Source: a virus. From it: a DNA stretch of 23,948 nucleotides. The notes below the pieces were generated by a model. That model had not been told where the DNA came from. It searched no databases and was given only the letters and a program-made list of their open reading frames with translations. Numbering within the stretch: the first letter of the stretch is position 1; the number at the start of each line of letters is the position of its first letter. This document shows positions 1-6,146 of this stretch, piece after piece. A program made the position numbers and the translations under genes. The DNA lies in the IMG/VR virus record IMGVR_UViG_3300017788_000169, positions 1-23,948 of that record; one strand, 5' to 3'.

Positions 1-1349
1 GCAGAAAGAACAAATCTTTCAGTTGAATAATCCCAAATAACACCAGCAGTTTTGGCAACACCAGCGTCACCATAATTCATCATAACTCCAAGATCCCATG
101 TTGTGGTTGATGGAGTTGAACCAGTCTGAATACCAAGAGTAATGGTTCTGTCGTTTACAGTTAATTCAGTGGTATTGATTTGAGTAGTTGTTCCATTGAC
201 ATACAAATCATTAGTAATAACAAGACTACCAGCAACTGTAGCAGTGGATCCATCATCACTCAAAATAGAATTTGCAAGTTGAGTGCTTGATGAAGTCCAC
301 TTAAGAAGTTTATTGTCTGTTAATGATGCTGCATTTTTAAATGCTACATCATTTGAGGTAATTGTTAATCCAGCACCGACAACAACGCGAAGATCGACAG
401 TTTGTCCTTCTCCTGCACTTGTAGTTTTAGTTAAACCTTCACCAGCAGTTACATCTTCAACATAATTTCCTGTAGTGTCGGTGCCAAGAGCAACTGAATC
501 TGGTTGAATTGTAACTGCAAGTCCTACATTACCAGTACCATCAAAGAAAACAGCAGCAGAAGCTACATCTCCAGTGATTTGGAAAGTTCTTGCAGTTTGA
601 AGTTGAACAGCATTTGTTGCTGTTGTTGCAGTACCAGTGACATTACCAACAAAACCACCAGTAGCGGTTAATGCTCCTCCAACGATTACATTATCAGGAA
701 GCCCAACAGTAACGGTTGAGTTGGTTCTTGAAACTTCTATTTCGCTGGAAGTTCCATTGATTGTTTGAACAGCACCAGTGGCACTATCAGCAAGAACAAC
801 ATTACCAGAAGTTACTGTAAAATCTCCAGAGTCAAAAGATGCAACACCCTTATTTGTATCTGATGCATCTTCCGCTGAAATTGTGACAGTGTTGTCAGTA
901 ACTGCAGTGTCAATACCTTCACCACCAGAAAATGTTAATGTCCCACCCGTACTAAAATCATCAAAACCAGTATCACCAGCAATTGAAAATGTTGAAGCTA
1001 CTGAAACGAATGAAAGATTTCCGCTACCATCAGTTTTTAAAACTTGTCCATTAGAACCATCTGTTCCTGGAAGAGTAAATGTTACAATACCTGCAAGAGA
1101 ATTTGGCGATTTTAATTGAACAAAATCTGTTCCATTATTAGTTCCCTCAACAAAGTTGATTCCACTACCAACTGTTGTTGTTTCCTTTCTCCAATAACGA
1201 TGAGAACCGAAGAATTTATTGTTATTAGTTGTGCTATCAATACCTACATAAAGATCATACGAATCTGTAGTCAGTGCAGGTTCACCAGCCCTCAGTCCGG
1301 GCAAATTTGCAAAAACACCTCTTTTAAACTGAAGAACTGGTGCTGACAT
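1..1349 (-). CDS. Tail-fibre-like virion protein, 3' end off the window (partial)
   Basis: I translated this frame by hand from the ATG at 1349-1347. It stays open for 449 codons to the left edge, so the C-terminus is missing. The N-terminus (MSAPVLQFKRGVFANLPGLR, then GEPALTTDSYDLYVG) resembles the Mtd_N-like fibre N-terminal domain in which a 'GEP..TTD...LYVG' signature is typical. Later come Gly/Thr/Ser/Val-rich beta stretches, a 'TGTATTATNAVQLQTAR' region followed by 'GDV...FDGTGNV', and 'DLYVNGTTTQINTTELTVND', all common in phage fibre shafts. Its role is probably a structural fibre attached to the virion, perhaps for host recognition; the receptor-binding end is not visible. The gene has its own late promoter (1378-1385) and an AAAGAG ribosome-binding site about 7 bases before the start. 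Fibre-type identity is fairly sure; its exact position on the virion is unknown. Confidence 0.75.
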   Translation of the reverse strand, partial: MSAPVLQFKRGVFANLPGLRAGEPALTTDSYDLYVGIDSTTNNNKFFGSHRYWRKETTTVGSGINFVEGTNNGTDFVQLKSPNSLAGIVTFTLPGTDGSNGQVLKTDGSGNLSFVSVASTFSIAGDTGFDDFSTGGTLTFSGGEGIDTAVTDNTVTISAEDASDTNKGVASFDSGDFTVTSGNVVLADSATGAVQTINGTSSEIEVSRTNSTVTVGLPDNVIVGGALTATGGFVGNVTGTATTATNAVQLQTARTFQITGDVASAAVFFDGTGNVGLAVTIQPDSVALGTDTTGNYVEDVTAGEGLTKTTSAGEGQTVDLRVVVGAGLTITSNDVAFKNAASLTDNKLLKWTSSSTQLANSILSDDGSTATVAGSLVITNDLYVNGTTTQINTTELTVNDRTITLGIQTGSTPSTTTWDLGVMMNYGDAGVAKTAGVIWDYSTERFVLS

Positions 1350-1377
1350 TTTTTTGCTCTTTACAACTTGATATTAA

Positions 1378-1385
1378 TATTTATC
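1378..1385 (-). promoter_or_regulatory. T4-type late promoter box for the fibre gene
   Basis: On the minus strand this reads GATAAATA, seven of eight bases matching the T4 late consensus TATAAATA used by the phage sigma factor (gp55 type). It begins two bases after the TAA of the 107-residue gene and lies in a 38-base gap. Transcription would begin about 6 bases downstream, leaving a short leader of about 20 bases with an AAAGAG Shine-Dalgarno before the fibre ATG. Confidence 0.65.
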
Positions 1386-1387
1386 AA

Positions 1388-1711
1388 TTAAAATGTGCCA
1401 GCATCTAAATCAATTCTGTTATCCAAATCTATGTCCAACTCATCTACAAAAGGATCTGGAATTCCTGGAGAAACAGTTTCATTTACAGATGCAATAAGAA
1501 CATCATCTGGATTTACATTTTTCCATTTACTCGCAGCAGCATCATACATTAAAACGTACTTATCAGGAGTTCCTATAATTTCTACGTCAGAAAGTTCGTT
1601 TAAATTTACTGGCATAATTTCTAATATGTAAGACTGTCCTATTTTATAATTTTTGGGAGAATCTATTTTAACCTGATAACTATTGTTTGATACCGTAACT
1701 TTGTAAGTCAT
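1388..1711 (-). CDS. Small virion or fibre-associated protein, 107 residues
   Basis: This is not a family I can name with confidence. It has no signal peptide or membrane segment. Residues about 35-65 carry 'LNELSDVEIIGTPDKYVLMY', then DAAASKWKN, a pattern common in fibre and baseplate proteins of T4-like cyanophages, in which a 'LSDV...D..VL.YD...KW' unit repeats. The C-terminus is Asp-rich (LDIDLDNRIDLDAGTF). The ATG overlaps the stop of the preceding 111-residue gene as ATGA (1708-1711), so the two are probably translationally coupled and may act together. It lies directly upstream of the fibre gene, which supports a role as a fibre connector or small baseplate component. That role is inferred from position and motif only. 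Confidence 0.7.
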   Translation of the reverse strand: MTYKVTVSNNSYQVKIDSPKNYKIGQSYILEIMPVNLNELSDVEIIGTPDKYVLMYDAAASKWKNVNPDDVLIASVNETVSPGIPDPFVDELDIDLDNRIDLDAGTF

Positions 1712-2043
1712 ACGGATACACTTTCATAGACTAGTGCTGTTCCCCTAAGAACCTTGACTCTTTTGCTGTTTATTGTTAAAACTACATCAAAATAATTTCT
1801 ACCTTCAGATAAATTTGCAGTCTGCTCTGCTGTCAAAGATAATTTAATAGTACCTGTTCCACCAGTTATAGTTTTTGAAAATTCTTCATAAGATGTTGAT
1901 GTTGGATATTTTCTAATCGCAGCATAAGTGGTGCTTAATCCAGACAAAACGCTAATTGAAGAGTCACTATCAAATAAATTAAAGGTTGCTTCAAAGTCAA
2001 CACCCTTTTCAATCACTAAATTTGTAATTTCAGCGACAGCCAT
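1708..2043 (-). CDS. Small baseplate/fibre N-terminal-domain-like protein, 111 residues
   Basis: The product is a single small predicted beta domain, starting MAVAEITNLVIEKGVDFEAT. It has a regular run of short beta strands, including 'GTGTIKLSLTAEQTANL' and 'GRNYFDVVLTINSKRVKVLRG'. The spacing (a strand ending in 'G.DFEATF', then 'AAIRK', then 'I.LSLT...T..L..G...FDV') resembles the N-terminal domain of phage baseplate upper (BppU-like) and fibre proteins. It stands alone here, so it may be a small decoration, adaptor or chaperone for the adjacent fibre; this is inference. The ATG at 2043 lies about 20 bases after a late promoter box (2066-2073) and has AAAAGG upstream. It overlaps the next gene by four bases. 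Confidence 0.7.
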   Translation of the reverse strand: MAVAEITNLVIEKGVDFEATFNLFDSDSSISVLSGLSTTYAAIRKYPTSTSYEEFSKTITGGTGTIKLSLTAEQTANLSEGRNYFDVVLTINSKRVKVLRGTALVYESVSV

Positions 2044-2064
2044 TGACTTTTATAACCTTTTCAA

Positions 2065-2511
2065 CTATTTATTATCTTTATCTTCTGTAAATTGATTTTT
2101 CAAAAGTTTTGATAACTCAGCAGTTGATCCTACAAATAATGCATTTGTAACATTTGTTGGGCCTTTAGAGGATTTTGTTTCGTCGATATCTTTAAGTTTC
2201 TTTTGGAGATCAATTAACTTATCTGTGGCATCTGCAACGTTTTTGATTAATTGTCCAGCAACTTCATATGCTCTAGGCATTTCGCTTTCTTGTGCGAGTT
2301 CCAAAATACCATTTAATGCTTCTTGTCCTTTTTCAATAATTGCGTATAAATTTCCTCTAGTATATTCGTAATCTTTTTTAAGATCATTGGAAACTTCTTC
2401 TATCTCATCAATTTTTTTTTCGATAGTTTCTACTTTTGTTTCTACAATTTCATTAGAAACATTAAAAGTTTTATTTAAATCTTCAAACTTTTTTGTCATT
2501 TTCATAATCAC
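2065..2511 (-). CDS. gp16: Small terminase subunit gp16 (DNA packaging)
   Basis: The protein regulates or recruits the large terminase gp17 for headful packaging of concatemeric DNA. At up to 148 residues it is slightly shorter than T4 gp16 (164). After a charged N-terminal coiled coil (about 15-50) it has 'KDYEYTRGNLYAIIEKGQEA', an 'ESEMPRAYEVAGQLIKNVAD' helix and a 'TNVTNALFVGSTAELSKLL' C-terminal segment. These align by eye with T4 gp16 'DYGVVRRNM', 'NADSPRHMEVFATLM' and 'NATVFMGSPTELM'. The longest start is GTG at 2511, giving a GTGA overlap with the gp15 stop (2508-2511). ATG at 2505 (two codons in) is an equally good start, as GTGGG lies just upstream of it. The gene shares a late transcript with gp15. 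Unlike T4, gp17 does not follow directly. Confidence 0.85.
   Translation of the reverse strand: MIMKMTKKFEDLNKTFNVSNEIVETKVETIEKKIDEIEEVSNDLKKDYEYTRGNLYAIIEKGQEALNGILELAQESEMPRAYEVAGQLIKNVADATDKLIDLQKKLKDIDETKSSKGPTNVTNALFVGSTAELSKLLKNQFTEDKDNK
2066..2073 (-). promoter_or_regulatory. T4-type late promoter box for the 111/107-residue gene pair
   Basis: The minus strand reads AATAAATA, one base from TATAAATA. The box overlaps the gp16 stop codon (TAG at 2067-2065) and lies at the edge of a 21-base gap before the next ATG at 2043. The predicted leader is about 15 bases. Confidence 0.6.
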
Positions 2512-3500
2512 CCACTAAATCCAAAATCATCCCCTGCTTGAATTAATGCATTATCCGCAGCAACGATTAGATTAACAGCACTGCCTAATACATGAGGTGC
2601 TGCAATTGTATTATCTGCTCCGCGTTTAACTGTAAGTTGATTTGAGGTTTTTGCTTCAACATACATTTCTTCATTATCAATGGTAATATAATCTCCCGCT
2701 ACAATACCAGAAGCATCATTGACATCAATAAATTTGGTTGTTTCATTAATATCTACACCTAAGTTAGTAACAACATTTCCGCTGTAACTCTTAATCGCTC
2801 TAGGTTCTGCTGAATATGTAATATCTCTTGTTGGAGTTCCAGTGGCATCTCCAGCAATATAACCGATAGAAACTTTTTTGATAACATCTTTGGAAACATC
2901 GGTGATAGGGCCAAAAAGATAAGTTTTAGCAGTAAATCTTAAAGTATAAATTAATGCTCTTCTTGTATCAAAATTCCCCTCATAATCATCTTGCATTGAA
3001 ATACCTTCAAAAATAACTGGTATATCTCTTTTTTCTCCAATTTGTTCTACTAAATCAATTGTCAATGTATATTGTGGTTGGAAATATGGGAGTACTTGTT
3101 CAATAATTTGAAGCATATCATCATTTAATTTTGTCATGATGCTCAGTTCAAATGTCATGTTATAAGGAACTGGCATATAAACTCTTCTAATTTGTTTTTC
3201 ATCAGAAGATAATCCAGACAAGAAAGTTTGAGTCGTAGTTACTTTTCTTGATGGATCGTATGTTAATCCAGTAAATTCAAATGACATTCTTGGTAATGAC
3301 ATTTGAACTGGTTTATTTAAATTTGGAACCTGCTCAAGTCTTGCTAAAAACTTTTGAGTTGGCCCATATGCCAAAGGAACTTCAATGACACTAACAGTTT
3401 GATCTGAACTGTTGACATGTTTGATTTTTATACCATTAAATAACGTTCCGAACGAAACAATGGTTTTTCTCAAAATTTCGTGGTAAAAATATTCAAACAT
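2508..3500 (-). CDS. gp15: Tail completion / sheath stabiliser protein gp15
   Basis: gp15 caps the top of the tail tube and sheath and forms the joint with the neck. The N-terminal three quarters match T4 gp15 by eye: MFEYFYHEILRKT against MFGYFYNSSFRRY, 'VPLAYGPTQKFLARL', 'LPRMSFEFTGLTYDPSRKV', 'YNMTFELSIMTKLNDDMLQI' leading into EQVLPYFQP, and 'KRDIPVIFEGIS'. T4 gp15 is 272 residues and this one is 330. The extra length is C-terminal: residues about 254-312 form an 'IDNE' module (VAGDYITIDNEEMYVE, then LTVKRG, then AAPHVLGSAV) that also occurs in the YHYH and DUF4815 proteins here. A late promoter box lies 35 bases upstream of the ATG. Shine-Dalgarno complementarity is weak (TTTACTAACATG). 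Confidence 0.92.
   Translation of the reverse strand: MFEYFYHEILRKTIVSFGTLFNGIKIKHVNSSDQTVSVIEVPLAYGPTQKFLARLEQVPNLNKPVQMSLPRMSFEFTGLTYDPSRKVTTTQTFLSGLSSDEKQIRRVYMPVPYNMTFELSIMTKLNDDMLQIIEQVLPYFQPQYTLTIDLVEQIGEKRDIPVIFEGISMQDDYEGNFDTRRALIYTLRFTAKTYLFGPITDVSKDVIKKVSIGYIAGDATGTPTRDITYSAEPRAIKSYSGNVVTNLGVDINETTKFIDVNDASGIVAGDYITIDNEEMYVEAKTSNQLTVKRGADNTIAAPHVLGSAVNLIVAADNALIQAGDDFGFSG
2565..2741 (-). other. IDNE module in the gp15 C-terminus
   Basis: Residues about 254-312 of gp15 follow the pattern 'G-D-I-I-D-N-E-x-M-x-V ... L-T-V-x-R-G ... A-x-x-H-x-x-G-S-x-V'. The same pattern occurs in the YHYH protein (about 17905-18106) and, more loosely, in the DUF4815 protein (about 7187-7350). T4 gp15 lacks it, so it reads as an added C-terminal module, probably a small beta domain. 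Confidence 0.65.
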
Positions 3501-3534
3501 GTTAGTAAACTATTATACTATTATTACGTTGCAC

Positions 3535-3542
3535 TATTTATG
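3535..3542 (-). promoter_or_regulatory. T4-type late promoter box for gp15-gp16
   Basis: The minus strand reads CATAAATA, matching the T4 late consensus at seven of eight positions. The gp14 stop codon TAA (3540-3538) lies inside the box. Transcription would start about 6 bases downstream in the 37-base gap, giving a leader of about 28 bases before the gp15 ATG. Confidence 0.65.
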
Positions 3543-4920
3543 GCGTTCCGAAAGGATTCCTCTCACTAAAATCAATAATCAGATCTGCTTCTTGTTCAAT
3601 TATATCATTTTGAGCATATGGATCTACTAAATTATTCGTTTGAACTGTTCTAAGACTATATGATGCTGAGGATGCTGAACCAACAACTATGTCGCCATCA
3701 ACAAAGTCTTTTGTGATTTTGTAAACTTCTAATGCACTAGTTGTAGCGTTCCAAGACTTAACTAATGCGGATGCTCCACTTACACTACCAGTAACCGTTT
3801 CATTAGCAACATAAGTGCCAACACCGATCATATACGGAGATCCAATTGTAATTGTTGGTGCAACAGTATATCCGAGTCCTGCGTTAGTGATTGTAATTGA
3901 AGTAACTACACCAGCAGTATTGATTTTTGCTCTTCCTGTTGCTGTAATACCTGTTCCAACTGGAGCAGCACTGAAAGTAACAAGTGGTGGAGTCGCATAT
4001 CCACCGCCGCCACTTGTGAGATTTATTGCTCCCACAATACCATCACCTATAGTTGCTGTTGCAGCCGCTCCTGCACCGCCACCCCCAATAAAAACAACAG
4101 ATGGTGCTACAGTATATCCAAATCCAGGATTTATAAGTTCAACTCCCTGAACTTTTAATGCACTTGTGCCATTACAATCAACAAGATTGCCAATCATTGT
4201 TGCAATACCAATTGCAGTTTGCCCTCCTGATGGAGCAGATGAAATTGCAACTGTTGGAGTTGATTTGTATCCACTACCTCTATTGGTAATCGTTACAAAC
4301 CTAACTCCGCCATTAACTATAGTAGTGGTTGCTGTTGCAGTCGTACCTACTCCAACCAAAGTAAGAGTTTGAATATAACCATCATTTTCAACATTATCAT
4401 CAATTTCATCAATTCCAGTATTTACAACTTCGTCTTCATATCTAAAGAGTTCACACCTCAGTTCATAAACATATGTTTTTTGAAGTTGGTAAAATGGTTT
4501 TTCATGCTCAACAAATTTGATTTCAAATAATCTATCGCCCAATGGAAAATAAATTAAGTCCCCCTCTTTGGGACGAGTTGATAATTTAATATTTGGTAAA
4601 TTTTGAATCAATGGAGTAATATAATTTTCAAATCTATCTTTTGAAATAATCAGTGTCAAATCTGTAAGTGGTTGAATACCAAATTTTGATAAAATTGTTC
4701 CCTGTCCCTCATATCCTTCATAAGTATCAACATATGCTTCTAATGGATATGCATTATCAAATTTTGATTCGATAACTTCTTTAATAATTGTTTTTTCTGT
4801 TACGTATTGACGAGGAAGATAATGAATGTCAACTCCATACATGCGGAGTTGTTCATTGATCAGATCCTGAATCAATCCTTGTTCGTTTTTTGATCCCTGT
4901 AGAAAAAATGGATTGAGCAT
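3538..4920 (-). CDS. gp14: Neck protein gp14 with a large repeat insertion
   Basis: With gp13, gp14 forms the neck that closes the filled head and joins it to the tail. Residues 1-180 match T4 gp14 by eye: 'GVDIHYLPRQYV', 'EAYVDTYEGYEGQGTILSKF', 'KEGDLIYFPLGDRLFEI' and KPFYQLQKTYVYEL. The last 15 residues (IIDFSERNPFGTP) resemble the T4 gp14 tail 'SFESSPFDNDF'. T4 gp14 is 256 residues and this is 460; the difference is an insertion at about 183-430. That insertion holds four Gly-Tyr beta repeats (around 205, 258, 297 and 340) and then a 'GE..GS.SGA' module (370-418). The ATG at 4920 comes one base after the gp13 stop, so translation is probably coupled. A late promoter box overlaps its 3' end. 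Confidence 0.92.
   Translation of the reverse strand: MLNPFFLQGSKNEQGLIQDLINEQLRMYGVDIHYLPRQYVTEKTIIKEVIESKFDNAYPLEAYVDTYEGYEGQGTILSKFGIQPLTDLTLIISKDRFENYITPLIQNLPNIKLSTRPKEGDLIYFPLGDRLFEIKFVEHEKPFYQLQKTYVYELRCELFRYEDEVVNTGIDEIDDNVENDGYIQTLTLVGVGTTATATTTIVNGGVRFVTITNRGSGYKSTPTVAISSAPSGGQTAIGIATMIGNLVDCNGTSALKVQGVELINPGFGYTVAPSVVFIGGGGAGAAATATIGDGIVGAINLTSGGGGYATPPLVTFSAAPVGTGITATGRAKINTAGVVTSITITNAGLGYTVAPTITIGSPYMIGVGTYVANETVTGSVSGASALVKSWNATTSALEVYKITKDFVDGDIVVGSASSASYSLRTVQTNNLVDPYAQNDIIEQEADLIIDFSERNPFGTP
3835..4308 (-). repeat. Four Gly-Tyr beta repeats inserted in gp14
   Basis: Four units of about 22 residues lie at gp14 residues 205-228, 258-279, 297-318 and 340-362. Their cores are TITNRGSGYKSTPTVAIS, ELINPGFGYTVAPSVVFI, INLTSGGGGYATPPLVTFS and TITNAGLGYTVAPTITIG. 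The consensus is 'hxIxNxGxGYxxxPxVxI' with small linkers rich in Gly, Ala and Thr. The unit is shared with gp8, the DUF4815 protein and the YHYH protein in this window. The codons for PGFGYT are identical at 4113-4128 and at 17167-17182 in the YHYH gene (a 16-base identity). Confidence 0.85.
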
Positions 4921-4921
4921 T

Positions 4922-5767
4922 TTATCCGATCATGTCCAGTGGGGGTAATTCGTATGTACTCGACATTCTTTCCATAAGAATATCTAGTTCTCTTTGAGCA
5001 TCGTCATATATTTGTCTTCCATTCAATTCAACTCCTCCAGGGAGTTTAACTCCTTGGAATTTAATTAAATTCTGTCCCCACTGACGTTTAATCAATGCAG
5101 TTAAATATGGTTTTAAGAAAGAATCATTCCATACTCGTGCATAATCATTACCATCCATTGTTCTCCAACAATCGATAATGATCCAATTTCCTACTGCCGC
5201 ACTACCCCAATCAATATCTAAGTAAAGTCTATCTTGTCTTTTATTAAATCTAATTTGTTTATCAGTTGTCAAAAGAAAATCAATATCTTCAAGATAGGTT
5301 TTAACCATTGCATAAGTTAACAATTCAGTAGATCCCCAATAATAAACATCGTTGAGAAACAATTGATATTTAACACTAAACATATTATGAGTAATACTAT
5401 TAGTGCCATCAAATTTATAAATTTTATTTACTCCAATTACGGATGGATGAACTGGCAAATAATTTCCATTCTCCTCAAACTTGAATGAAGTACTATTTCC
5501 TACGGTTTCATTAACAATTGTAGTTGTAATGCCTACAGATCCAGATGATCCACCTCTTGCTCTTCCTCTATCAATATCATCTTGTGTAATCTGATATTTC
5601 ATGTAAGTTTGATAGACACCATCAAAGTGTCTTTCTTGGAAAAATTGCACTGCATCATCAACAAGATCTTCAATCTGTTCATCGGCAACGTTGATTTCTA
5701 AAACTGGATATCCCAGTTTTCTTTTGCAGTAATCGATCAGCTCTTGTCGCGTTGATGGTTGTGCCAT
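4922..5767 (-). CDS. gp13: Neck protein gp13
   Basis: gp13 is the partner of gp14 in head completion. It binds the portal side of the filled head before tail attachment. At 281 residues it is close to T4 gp13 (309). The N-terminus has the family layout: 'RQELIDYCKRKLGYPVLEIN', 'VADEQIEDLVDDAVQFFQER' and HFDGVYQTYMKYQ, parallel to T4 'LKDVILRRLGAPIINVEL', '[21 protein letters not shown]'. Further on are 'WIIIDCWRTMDGNDYARVWN' and 'RQWGQNLIKFQGVKLPGGV', well conserved in T4-like marine phages. The ATG at 5767 shares its A with the stop of the 54-codon gene (TAATG). The gp14 ATG follows its own stop by one base. It is probably on the transcript that begins at the gp8 late promoter. Confidence 0.93.
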   Translation of the reverse strand: MAQPSTRQELIDYCKRKLGYPVLEINVADEQIEDLVDDAVQFFQERHFDGVYQTYMKYQITQDDIDRGRARGGSSGSVGITTTIVNETVGNSTSFKFEENGNYLPVHPSVIGVNKIYKFDGTNSITHNMFSVKYQLFLNDVYYWGSTELLTYAMVKTYLEDIDFLLTTDKQIRFNKRQDRLYLDIDWGSAAVGNWIIIDCWRTMDGNDYARVWNDSFLKPYLTALIKRQWGQNLIKFQGVKLPGGVELNGRQIYDDAQRELDILMERMSSTYELPPLDMIG

Positions 5768-5931
5768 TAGATTTTTGCCAATACTTCTTGTTGTTTTAAA
5801 TACAACTTAATATACATCTTTGAAAAATTTTTCAAAGTTTCAATATCATCTATATTATCTATGTCTCTTGCATGTTTTTCATATTCAAACATTTTATTAA
5901 TGTTTTCTAAGGTAATACTACTTGGATCCAT
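5767..5931 (-). CDS. Small protein upstream of gp13, 54 residues
   Basis: I found this gene by reading the gap before gp13. The frame runs ATG at 5931-5929 to TAA at 5769-5767. The protein starts MDPSSITLENINKMFEYEKH and ends YLKQQEVLAKI. It looks fully helical and charged, with a likely two-helix arrangement, and has no signal peptide or membrane segment. Its start overlaps the end of the 75-codon gene by 14 bases, and its stop shares one base with the gp13 start. This coupling on both sides argues strongly that it is real despite its size. T4 has nothing comparable directly before gene 13. A role in neck assembly, for example as a chaperone or small subunit, is only a guess from position. 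Confidence 0.8.
   Translation of the reverse strand: MDPSSITLENINKMFEYEKHARDIDNIDDIETLKNFSKMYIKLYLKQQEVLAKI
5818..5837. repeat. Perfect 20-base palindrome inside the 54-codon gene
   Basis: The sequence cttt-gaaaaa-tttttc-aaag is its own reverse complement. It lies inside the coding sequence for 'LKNFSK'. It is AT-rich and could fold as a hairpin in the transcript or form a two-fold protein site. It may also be chance in AT-rich DNA. Confidence 0.5.
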
Positions 5932-6145
5932 TGATCATACTCCTAAGTAAATCTTTAATCTCACCTAAATCACTTTTCATAGAATTTAAATCACTTTCTA
6001 AATTTTCAATTCTTTGATTTTCTTGTTCTTTAATTTTTCTTTGCTCAAGATACGATTTATACTCGTCCATATTAACATTTAAAACCGCGTTTGTTTGTTC
6101 ATCTCTAACTAAGTTAGAATATCCATCTACTTTTGAAAAAAACAT
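5918..6145 (-). CDS. Small coiled-coil protein, 75 residues
   Basis: The best start is ATG at 6145-6143 (MFFSKVDGYSNLVRDEQ), one base after the TAA of the DUF4815 gene. A TTG five codons upstream would overlap that gene and is less likely. Residues 1-30 hold 'VDGYSNLVRD...NAVLN', a head that I associate with small structural-region proteins of T4-like cyanophages. Residues about 35-70 (KIKEQENQRIENLESDLNSM and on to LRSM) form a clear heptad-type coiled coil, so it probably oligomerises. The position between the baseplate and neck genes suggests an assembly or small virion role, but I know no established function. It overlaps the next small gene by 14 bases. Confidence 0.78.
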   Translation of the reverse strand: MFFSKVDGYSNLVRDEQTNAVLNVNMDEYKSYLEQRKIKEQENQRIENLESDLNSMKSDLGEIKDLLRSMINGSK

Positions 6146-6146
6146 A

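Noticed and set aside
778-1346. Plus-strand frames of 113 and 76 residues
   Set aside because: They are antisense to the fibre gene, which has clear fibre motifs, a promoter and a ribosome-binding site.
1-1349. A diversity-generating retroelement acting on the fibre gene
   Set aside because: No reverse transcriptase, template repeat or adenine-variable repeat is visible in the window; the C-terminal target region would be outside it.
3835-4308. Reading the gp14 repeats as a CRISPR array or DNA satellite
   Set aside because: The units are diverged at DNA level, irregularly spaced, stay in frame and are conserved as protein, so they are protein repeats.
3815-4372. Plus-strand frames over gp14 (111 and 68 residues)
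   Set aside because: They are antisense shadows of the Gly-Tyr repeats; the Pro/Val/Ile-rich repeats mirror the repeats on the coding strand.
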